A DNA stretch of 64,000 nt from Nemesobacter sp965204665 (GTDB lineage: Bacteria; Desulfobacterota_D; UBA1144; Nemesobacterales; Nemesobacteraceae): positions 868,001-932,000 of the forward strand of contig OZ242002.1 in NCBI GenBank assembly GCA_965204665.1, written 5' to 3'. Numbering within the stretch: position 1 is the stretch's first letter; the number at the start of each line of letters is the position of its first letter. Positions 16,180 through 24,371 of this stretch are shown here, one piece after another. The position numbers and the translations under genes were made by a program. The notes under the pieces were generated by a model. The model was not told where the DNA came from. It worked only from the letters and a program-made list of their open reading frames with translations, and did not search any database.

Positions 16180-17324
16180 GACATCACTCCGACTTTCCGG
16201 CTCAGTTTGTTGAAGGTGGTTGTATCGGAAATGCCGAGCATACGGAAGGCATCACGGTAAAGAGTGTGTCCTTCAATCGTGCTGGTTATGAGTGCCCGTG
16301 CAAAACGGTGACCGACCCTCGAAATTGTCGTAAGGTAAAAATCACCGCCGCTCGTCTGTTTTACGTTTTCCCGTGTCAGGGCATTTTGTCGAAACACCTT
16401 GTCGAATTCCTCACGGTCAAGCCACCCGGCATCAAGCAACCTCCGCAAGATGACAAGCCTGCTGACTTTGAAGTATCGGGAAAGTCTTGTCATTGCCTGA
16501 TCAGTTTTTTCTTCGTTTCTCGGTCGCAGATTCAATGCATCAAGCGGCACCAACAGTTCCGCCGCCACGGCATTGCACCAGACCTCTTCAGCAGGGGAGC
16601 CATTGAGAGGTTTTCCGCTGATGTTGGAAACACCGGAAGAGTTCAGCCACAAATGCGCAATTTCGTGGGCCAGCGTGAACATCTGGGCGGACTTGCCGTC
16701 AGATCCGTTGATGAAGACAATCGGTGCGAACGGGTCCGCAAGGGCAAACCCCCTGAATTCTTCAGTATCAAGTTTGCGCTTGGTGCTGCTTGCCACAACG
16801 CCGCTGACCATGACAAGAATGCCTGCGTCTTCGGCTTTGCGGATGAACAGCCGGAGCGCATCTTCCACTTTCCGCTGTCTGACCTGCTCGTCAAGACTGA
16901 ATCCCATAGTCCGCCGGATGCCGTCAGTGACTGTGCCGTGATCCGTTTTCAGGTCGGCGCTACCGATAAATTCCAGGGGTGGTTGCTGTTCGGAGCGTGC
17001 GAATTCACGATACCAGTCCTGACGTTCCTGGCAAAGATAGAGCATGTCCAGCAGGTTCGGGCTGGGAGTGGGCACTTGCCTGCCGCCGACAGTCCTTAAA
17101 TCCGGTATGGGTAATCGAATCTCCGGCGGGCTGTCCAGAAACAGAAAACCCACCGGCACGTGCACGACCTTCGCGAAGCCCTCCAGCTGCTTCAATGTCG
17201 GTCGGGTCTCGCCCTTTTCCCATTCCGTATATTTACTGAACCGAACCGACAGTTTTTCCGGAGCAAATCCTGCCCTCTCCCGCGCCCAGCGCAGCATATC
17301 CGGTGAAACGTCAACCCTTGGCAT
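16176..17324 (-). CDS. XRE-family HTH and ImmA/IrrE metallopeptidase protein (partner of DUF4411)
   Basis: The protein has 382 residues. The N-terminal HTH covers about 1-60 (MLRWARERAGF...TEWEKGETRPTLKQLEGFA). The COG2856 peptidase-like domain has the zinc motif LAHEIAHLWL and the downstream EEVWCNAVAAELLVP glutamate. Related ImmA/IrrE proteins cleave repressors. In the DUF4411 pair the HTH-peptidase protein is considered the regulator/antitoxin. The coding frame is intact although its toxin partner is frameshifted. The IS30-type element begins 35 bp upstream of its start, so its native promoter is probably cut off. Confidence 0.88.
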   Translation of the reverse strand: MPRVDVSPDMLRWARERAGFAPEKLSVRFSKYTEWEKGETRPTLKQLEGFAKVVHVPVGFLFLDSPPEIRLPIPDLRTVGGRQVPTPSPNLLDMLYLCQERQDWYREFARSEQQPPLEFIGSADLKTDHGTVTDGIRRTMGFSLDEQVRQRKVEDALRLFIRKAEDAGILVMVSGVVASSTKRKLDTEEFRGFALADPFAPIVFINGSDGKSAQMFTLAHEIAHLWLNSSGVSNISGKPLNGSPAEEVWCNAVAAELLVPLDALNLRPRNEEKTDQAMTRLSRYFKVSRLVILRRLLDAGWLDREEFDKVFRQNALTRENVKQTSGGDFYLTTISRVGHRFARALITSTIEGHTLYRDAFRMLGISDTTTFNKLSRKVGVMS

Positions 17325-17456
17325 CTTATTTGACCCTACAGTAAATTCTTTTTATAATTCGCCCATTAAACTTCGAAGTGCAACACTTGGGACTGGTGTT
17401 GCTCCGTTCTGATAAGATTTTCAAATAACTTTACCACGCCTGTTTCTTTGTGTGAA

Positions 17457-17490
17457 TTCATGCTGATCTGCCCGGGCAGATCAGCATGAA
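17457..17490. repeat. 34-bp perfect palindrome inside the IS30-type element
   Basis: TTCATGCTGATCTGCCC followed directly by its reverse complement, with no spacer. As RNA it would form a 15-17 bp hairpin. It lies near the end of the element and could block transcription read-through into or out of the IS. There is no flanking T-run, so a classical terminator is not supported. Confidence 0.8.
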
Positions 17491-17693
17491 AATTCTTTGG
17501 ATTCGGCACAATTCTCCCCATGCGACTCACAATGCGGGCACACCTGTCCTGCTCCGTCTCTCTGATTCTTTCTCCGTCCGACGACACCATACCGAAGAAC
17601 GTAATCGGTATCTGTAACAGCCGGATTACAGAGCCGTGCCCTCACCGCAGCATTCTGCAGACTCTCCGTCCGCACAGCGAGCGGCACGGGCTA

Positions 17694-18699
17694 TCAGGTG
17701 CCGACCGGTTCTTCTATGGGACTCTCTCCCCGTTCCGGAGCTTCGTGAATCACCTCATACGGCGTTCTGAACCCCGGAACCTTCCGTGGACGATGATTCA
17801 GCAGGTCTTCCACCCGTTACCCGTTCCACCTCCGACTTGCTCAGTCGGCTCAGATCAGTCCCCTCGGGCCGGTACTGCCGGATCAACCCGTTACTGTGTT
17901 CGTTCAGCCCTCTCTCCCATGAATGATACGGCGTAGTGAAATAAAACTCCGCTTCCAGAGCTTTCGATACTTTCTCATGGTCGGAGAACTCCCTGCCGTT
18001 GTCCGATGTCATCGTCAGACACAAACTCTTCCAGGACTTCAACTTACTCTTCACAGCCCCGCCCACCTGCTTCGCAGTTCTGCGTTTCACCCCCTGCAGC
18101 AAGGAGAATTTCGATCTCCGCTCCACCATCGTCACCACAGCTCCGCGATGCTCACCGCCTACTATAGTGTCCAGCTCCCAGTCCCCGAACCGACTCTTCT
18201 CATCCACCACCGCAGGCCTCTACGCTATATCCACCCTGTTCACTATCACCCCTCGTCCCGCCTTCCCCTTCACGCGACGGTTGTACTTCTTACCTCCATG
18301 CCGCAGATGACGATATAACTCCCCTCCCTGCTCTCGGTCCCGCCTTATGTATCGATATATGGATGTCGTGCTTATACTCGCTGTCTCTTCATACTTCAGA
18401 CGACCCGCTATCTGTTCGGGACTGAACTGGTAGTTCGTCAGCATTCCGCTGATCACCGCACAGAGATCAGCCGTCATCTTCCGAACAGACGCCGCATCCC
18501 TCCGTCTGTTCTCCGCCGTCTCCTGCGCCCGGTCGTGCCTGTAACCTTCCTTTCCCCGGTTCCTCTTCAACTCCCTGCTGATCGTGGATGCGGAACGATC
18601 AAGTCGGTCGGCGACCTGCCGAACAGATAAACCCTCGGCCTTCAGCGTCTCTATCCGGATTCGTTCTTCGCAGCCGAGGTGATTGTAGCCTGATGACAT
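17694..18699 (-). pseudogene. IS30-family transposase, broken by a nonsense codon and a frameshift
   Basis: The N-terminal part (18699-18220) has the HTH ERIRIETLKAEGLSVRQVAD and AASTISREL-type signature. After VDIA a TAG replaces the glutamate codon of the usual DI(S/A)ERP, then the same frame continues with KSRFGDWELDTIVGG (first catalytic D), TSDNGREF (second D) and SWERGLNEHSNGLIRQY (E). Near 17820 a frameshift moves to LLNHRPRKVPGFRTPYEV. The DDE residues are preserved but the protein cannot be made in one piece, so it is a dead copy. Confidence 0.88.
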
Positions 18700-18868
18700 C
18701 AGATATGCCCTCCTTTAACGGTATCGGAGCATATCCTTATCCCTCGGTCCTCTCAACTACTCGTCTTTACGGACCGCTTCGTTATAATTCAAGTGTTGCA
18801 CTTCGAAGTTTAATGGGCGTAATAAAACTGATGCAGATGGGTTTTTAATTTCGACAAGGGGGTGAAAA

Positions 18869-19633
18869 ATGAAAAGACTGGACGGAAAGACGGCCCTGAT
18901 AACGGGCGGAGGAGAAGGTATCGGCAAGGCTACCGCTGTTCTGTTCTCGAAGGAAGGGGCGAGCGTCGGTATTATGGCGAGAACGGCGGAGAGACTTGAT
19001 GAAGTGGTTGCGGAGAACCCGGGACCCGGAGACATAAGGGCTTATCAGGGAGATGTTTCGGAAGAAGAAGATGTAAAGAGGGTGGTGGAGAGCTTTTACG
19101 ACGACTTCGGAAGGATAGACATACTGTTCAACAACGCGGGCATTCTGGAGGGCGGCACTGTGGTCACCACTACGGACGAAGTCTGGAACAGGACGATAAA
19201 CATAAACGTAAAAGGGGTTTTTTATATGAGCAAGTACGTGGTTCCGCTGATGGCCAAGCACGGCGGAGGTTCTGTAATCAACAACTCGAGCGTGCTGGGT
19301 ATCGTGGGAATGGAGGGGTGCGTCGCCTACAACGCCTCTAAAGGAGCGGTGAGGCAGATAACGAGGAGCATGGCGATCGACCATGCGGGGGACAATATCA
19401 GGACGAATTCCGTTTGCCCCGGATACATAAAGACGAAGATGGACCCCGAATTTATGGGAAATCCTCCGGACGCGGAGGAGCAGCTTGACAAGATAGCGGC
19501 GGGAATGATTCCCCTCGTGAGAAGAGCGGAAGCCGAAGAGGTTGCCTACTCGGTTCTCTATCTGGCTTCGGATGAAGCGAGATACGTTACGGGGTCGGAC
19601 CTGGTGATAGACGGCGGCTGGACAACTTTATAG
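18869..19633 (+). CDS. Short-chain dehydrogenase/reductase (FabG-like SDR)
   Basis: A classical 254-residue SDR. It has the Rossmann NAD(P) motif TGGGEGIG at 12-19, NNAG in the fourth strand, catalytic serine in NNSSVLG, YNASKGA for the YxxxK pair, and PGYIKTKM. Residues GIMAR after strand two, with basic R rather than an acidic residue, favour NADP. The AAGGGGGTG element is well placed before ATG 18869. The substrate cannot be told from sequence; 3-oxoacyl-ACP reductase or a xenobiotic/alcohol oxidoreductase are both possible. It is followed after 82 bp by a nitroreductase-like gene on the same strand, so the two may act in one redox pathway. Confidence 0.9.
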   Translation: MKRLDGKTALITGGGEGIGKATAVLFSKEGASVGIMARTAERLDEVVAENPGPGDIRAYQGDVSEEEDVKRVVESFYDDFGRIDILFNNAGILEGGTVVTTTDEVWNRTININVKGVFYMSKYVVPLMAKHGGGSVINNSSVLGIVGMEGCVAYNASKGAVRQITRSMAIDHAGDNIRTNSVCPGYIKTKMDPEFMGNPPDAEEQLDKIAAGMIPLVRRAEAEEVAYSVLYLASDEARYVTGSDLVIDGGWTTL

Positions 19634-19715
19634 AGAAAATCACCGGTATTTTTCGCCGATGCCGGGGCGGAGAAAAGCCGGAGAAAAAAACCGACCGGCG
19701 AGGAGGATTTCTACA

Positions 19716-20597
19716 ATGGAAGTTTTTGAAGCGATGGGAACACGCAGAAGTTTTCGATTCTTCAAGCCGTGGAAGGAAGTTGAGGACTGGAAAATACAGA
19801 AAATGCTTCAGGCCGCGCGTTACGCCTCATGTCAGGGCAACTGCAATTCGACTGAAGCGATAGTTATAGACAAAAGAACCTATCCAGAAGACAAATTCGA
19901 ACAGATTGTCGAGTGCGCTTCCGGATTCAACGAGATACACGTGCGCCAAGCCCCGATTCTCGTGGCGTGGCTAATAAACCTCGACGCCTGGTATAAGGAA
20001 CTCATACAGACTTTCGCCGTGCTGTTTCCCTCAAGAGCGATAACGGCCGCCCACGGTTGGACATACGAACTTCTGACCGAACAGACTTACCCGAGGCTCA
20101 TGAGTTTTCCGAAGGACAGAACGGAGGACCTGCTCAGGATTGAAGCCGGTCAGGCGATTGCGAACGCCATGCTCGCCGCCACGGATGTCGGGCTCGGATG
20201 CTGTCTGGTCGCTACGGGGAGAAAACCGGCCGAGTTTCCGAAGGTTCTCGGAACCCCCGAGAATATAGTTCCCATATGGCTCATGGCCGTCGGATATCCG
20301 GCCGAGGACCCCGGGCAGAGACCGAGAAAGAGATTCGACAGACTTTATCACTACAACGAGTACGGAACTGCGCTTGAAGAAGACCAGCAGGTGCGCAGGG
20401 AACTTGTGCGGGATAAACTGATTCAACCCATGGACCCGCTTCCCGGAAGAGAGGAGGAACTTCGCCACATATGCAGGATGTTCGGATTTCGGGAGGACAT
20501 GCCCGATATGCCCAGGGAGCACATTGCGGAGATGTACGGCGAGGAGTCGCCTTATTACGGAGAACTACCGCCCGGTCTTGAGGAAAAAGGGGTCTAG
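19716..20597 (+). CDS. Nitroreductase-family flavoprotein
   Basis: The protein has 293 residues. The N-terminal FMN-binding motif TRRSFRFFKPWKEVEDWKIQKMLQAARYA is typical of the nitroreductase superfamily, and the mid-region EAGQAIANAMLAATDVGLGCC is the dimer-interface helix. VPIWLMAVGYPAEDPGQRPRKRF is the usual C-terminal signature. The AGGAGG at 19701-19706 decides for ATG 19716; the longer frame from 19659 is non-conserved. A roughly 60-residue C-terminal extension follows the core (LPGREEELRHICRMFGFREDM). It likely uses NAD(P)H with FMN. Substrate unknown. Confidence 0.88.
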   Translation: MEVFEAMGTRRSFRFFKPWKEVEDWKIQKMLQAARYASCQGNCNSTEAIVIDKRTYPEDKFEQIVECASGFNEIHVRQAPILVAWLINLDAWYKELIQTFAVLFPSRAITAAHGWTYELLTEQTYPRLMSFPKDRTEDLLRIEAGQAIANAMLAATDVGLGCCLVATGRKPAEFPKVLGTPENIVPIWLMAVGYPAEDPGQRPRKRFDRLYHYNEYGTALEEDQQVRRELVRDKLIQPMDPLPGREEELRHICRMFGFREDMPDMPREHIAEMYGEESPYYGELPPGLEEKGV

Positions 20598-20790
20598 TTC
20601 CGCGGCATACGCAGAACATGCTCGGGGGAGGTAGGCGGAGTCGGATACGAGACGCGGGGCTGCGCGGCCGTTGTCGGGATTTTCTCCGTTATCTTGCGCG
20701 CGTCTTCCTGCGTTGCTTCGGTTCACGCAGCCAAGTCGTGAAAAGCCTGCACTTGTCGTTGTGAAACGGGTCTTCACCGTTCAGTCGTCG

Positions 20791-22634
20791 TCACTTTTGA
20801 TCAACAGGTTTGTTCAGATTCCACTTCTTCGCGGTACGGTCAAACTCCGCTTCAAGATCATGCAATACGCCGTAGATAACCCCTTTGTTGATTTTTCTAC
20901 CAACTTTTCTTTCCGCCAGAACAGCGATTTCTTCCAAAGTGATCGGGCCTGACGCATCTTCAACAATGGATGATATCTCACAACTCATTGTTTCAAGTCT
21001 CGATTCTCCCCATTCGGTCAGATACACGTAACTCCCCGTCTCTACCTTCAGCCGTTTATCCTGAATCACAATCGAGACCAGAGTTTCCAGCGGACAATCC
21101 CGTACAGGCGGAAATTCACGTAACTCGCTTATATGAATTCCGGATTGCTTCGTGTCGAGTTTACGCACCACATTTTCTATAACTTCCCTCTGTTCCTCGT
21201 GCGACAACGGCAGGTCTCTGTCCTTAATACCCCATACGGCGCGTCGTATGCGGACGAGAGGACCGAACGGCTGGACCTGAAAGAACTCGCTGACCCCCCG
21301 CACAGCCGTGAGACGTTCCCTGATCTCGTCGGTACTCAGCGGGTGGCCCGCCTCTTTTACAATTGCGATTACGGCCCGCCGGATATCAATACGAGTTTGA
21401 TCCTCGGCGTTATCGTTACCCGTAACCCAAGTCATTCTTCCAAGAGGTTTGAGCACTTTCGATTCTGAAAGAGCGACATCAAGCACATATTTGTCCAAGC
21501 CCTCAAACTCGCCGTCCGGGTCCGCTGATATCTCGGAAAGAATTTCCGAAGTATGCCATTGCCTGCCTGATGTCTGTGAAAAGACTATGTCTTCGGCGTA
21601 TTTACGGATTTGCGACATCTGTTCGTCGCTGAATGGTATATGGCGAGCGAGGCCGTATGTTCCGCTTCCTAGCAGCAAGGCGACATTCGCGGCGGCATTT
21701 TGGGCTCTTCTCGGATCAAGTTCTTTTTTCTTCCCGAGTTTCGACCGCTCGGCGATTTCGGTATAGTGCAGAGGCCTGTCCGACTCGGCAAGAATCACTT
21801 TGACCAGTTTTTCCGCCCCGCGGCCGTAGTCGATGAGAATGCGGGAATTTCCCTGTTCCGTGACGAAGTGGCATAGCGGAAACAACTTGTCCCACAGCGC
21901 CTGCCCGAATTCTTTCGCGTTGTCCGGCAGCAGACTCCGGACTTGAGAGCGGGCATAGTCTTCACTCCATCCCTGTTCTGACTTGGAGGACAGTAGTTTC
22001 TCCGCATCGGAAACCGTACGATTCCAAGTCTCATTATCCATTAAACTGAAATAGAGTAGATCGTCGATATCAATGAAGTGGATGCTGTCTCTGCACATGG
22101 CCCGAACAAGGTTCTTGAAAAACTCCTTATGGGAAGATACGCCCTCAAACCACGGGTCTGCAGTTTCCGCTTCAGTTATCGGAAGGGGAGAGTTTCTCCC
22201 TATCAGCAGTTGTTTTATTTTTTGTTCGAGAATACGGTTCAGGTACAGTTCACGGATCCATTTACGAAGCGTACGCGCCTCGATTTGTCTGACCCGCTCC
22301 CGCGTCAATCCAAGATCATCCGCGATCTGCCGCAATGTCTCGGGCGGCCTTTCGAACCCCAGCCGGCGAACCAGAATGTCCTGCTCGCGGGTCGGGGACG
22401 ACAACAGACTGCGCAATTCCGTGATTAGCGGTTTTTTGATCAAGGGGAAAAGAAGACCTGTTGTTGGTTCTGACTGCGGTTGCGGGAGTTGTCGGTCAGT
22501 TCGGTCGGTTTTCAGCGTTGTTGCGGTCTCCTTAAGCGGCCCGTTGTCGAGAGCGGCGTCAAGAGCTTGTAGAGTGTCCTTAAGAGACTTACGGCCGAAG
22601 TTCCGCAGAGTCAGTAATTCTTCGCAGGAACAGT
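20791..22634 (-). pseudogene. Sigma-region-4/alpha-CTD-like regulatory protein, 3' part (split by transposons)
   Basis: Downstream fragment of a gene whose 5' part is at 26874-27578. It opens with NCSCEELLTLRNFGRKSL, the second half of an RNA-polymerase alpha-CTD-type helix-hairpin-helix. A sigma-70 region 4 HTH follows (TREQDILVRRLGFERPPETLRQIADDLGLTRERVRQIE, split here for length), then about 450 residues of winged-helix-like repeats (GHPLSTDEIRERLTAV, SGIHISELREFP). Removing the insertion and one GT/AC target copy restores an 848-residue frame exactly across the junction (DLSN + CSCEE). Translation could restart at TTG 22443 and give a 550-residue protein keeping the sigma-4 part. A transcription-associated role is inferred. 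Confidence 0.85.
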
Positions 22635-22851
22635 TGAGACTGTGAAAGTATTCTGAGGTTCTGCATTATTTTCAGCGCAGGTCTCGGAACCGGGATGTTT
22701 TTACAGAATCCGGTTTCTCCCCCATCTCCCCCCCCCCCTCGGCCGATACAACAGCATAATTATCTTTGCATTACATGCAGTTAGGTGTTGCTATCTCCTC
22801 TTTCTTAAGGTACGATTACTCCATATTCTCAATACCGAGGTGTAATACGCA

Positions 22852-24342
22852 ATGAACCGACGCCGATACAAACCCGCACTTGACCGAGGACAGACACTGC
22901 TTCTGCCCGAGAGAGTGGAAGACTATGTGGGAGAGAACCACCAGGTTCGGGCGCTTGATGCCTATGTCGACACTCTTGATCTGTCTTCCATGGGATTCAG
23001 GCATACCGAGGCCGGCACCACAGCGGGGCATCCTCCCTATAATCCGTGGGCGATGCTGAAGCTTGCATCTTTACGGATATCAGCATGGTATACGCAGCAG
23101 CCGCAAGCTTGAAGCTGAGACCCGAAGGAATCTTGAAGTGATGCGGCTGGTGAAGGGGATGCGGCCGTCTTACAAGAGCATTGCTGATTTCCGCAAGAAC
23201 CATGCGGCGCAACTGAGGAAGGTCAACAGGGATTTTGTTCTGCTGTGCAGGGATCTGTCCCTGTTCGGCGGAGATGAGGTGGCGGTCGACGGTTCTTTCT
23301 TCTCTGCGGACGCGAGCACGGCAAGCATACGGACCCGAGGGTATATAGACAGGGAATTGGAGAATATAGAGAGCAGGATAGAAGAGTATCAGCAGGAACT
23401 TGAGGAGGCCGACGCCGCTGATGAGAAGGCGGGAAGACAGGATGCGGGCAACGACAAGATGTTGAGGGAGAAGATAGAGAAGTTGAAGAAGCGTCAGGAG
23501 GAGACTCGGGAGACCAGGGACCGCATGGAGAGAAGCGGCGACACTCAGGTATCTACGGTGGACGAAGACGCGAGGATACTCAGGAAGCGGGGACAGAGCG
23601 TGGCGGGTTACAACGCGCAGACAGCGGTGGACTCGAAGCATAAGCTTGCAGCTGTTGAGAATGTGGTTCAGGACGGTACGGACAGCCGTCAACTGGCCGG
23701 GATGCTTACGGAAGCGAAGAAAAGTCTTGATACGGAACAATTGACAGGACTGGCCGACGGAGGTTATTACGAGAGCATGGAACTGAAGCGGTGCGAGGAT
23801 GAGGACATTACAGTCTATGTTCCTGTTCCCGACAACAGTTCGGGAATGAAACAACGGGGGCGTTACAGTCCGGACAAATTCACTTACGATGCCGGAGAGG
23901 ATTGTTATCATTGTCCGCAGGGCAGGAGGCTGACCCCCGCGTAAAACCAAGGGTTAGAAATGGGAAGAGGTACACTATATATACAAGCAGAAGTGCGGAC
24001 TGCAGGGCGTGTTCGATGCGCAGGTATTGTATCGGTGAGAAGCAAGTCAGATTGATACAAAGATGGGAACACCAGGAAGTGCTTGAGAGGCACAAGCGGA
24101 GAATGGAACAGGGAGAAGAGAAGATGAGGAAGCGGGGGAGAATTGTTGAACATCTGTTCGGAACATTGAAGGTCGGAAACGGTTTTCATCAGTTTCTTAT
24201 GCGGGGTCTCGAGAAATGCAGGGGTGAGTTCAGCCTGATGACGCTGACTTACAACTTCACCCGGGTCTTGAACATCCTGGGGGTGGAGAAATTCAGGGAG
24301 TACTGCGCGGGGAGGAGAGTTCACGGCCCGCAGACGGCATGA
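22852..24342 (+). pseudogene. IS1182-family transposase with two frameshifts
   Basis: The N-terminal frame (22852 on) reads YKPALDRGQTLLLPERVEDYV...PPYNPWAMLKL, the usual start of this family. It shifts near 23060 to YGYQHGIRSSRKLEAE, SIADFRKNH and DEVAVDGSFFSADAS (first catalytic D region), through a coiled coil to GYNAQTAVDSKHKL and GLADGGYY. It shifts back near 23935 to RVRNGKRYTIYTS, then FGTLKVGNGFHQFLMRGL. All family motifs exist but in three pieces, so the gene is dead. It is read in the opposite direction to the host gene. Confidence 0.85.
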
Positions 24343-24371
24343 AACAGGGGTGGAAAAGCCTCTGATTCAAC

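Larger units (their letters stand above)
17360..18819. mobile_element. IS30-family insertion sequence (inactive)
   Basis: A 1460-bp element bounded by perfect 29-bp inverted repeats, 17360-17388 (CGCCCATTAAACTTCG...) and 18791-18819. It carries a minus-strand IS30-type transposase with one stop codon and one frameshift, plus about 300 bp of non-coding sequence between the transposase 3' end and the left repeat. That segment holds a 34-bp perfect palindrome at 17457-17490. Element length is above the IS30 norm of 1.0-1.25 kb. It inserted just upstream of the XRE-ImmA gene. No target duplication is obvious. Confidence 0.9.
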
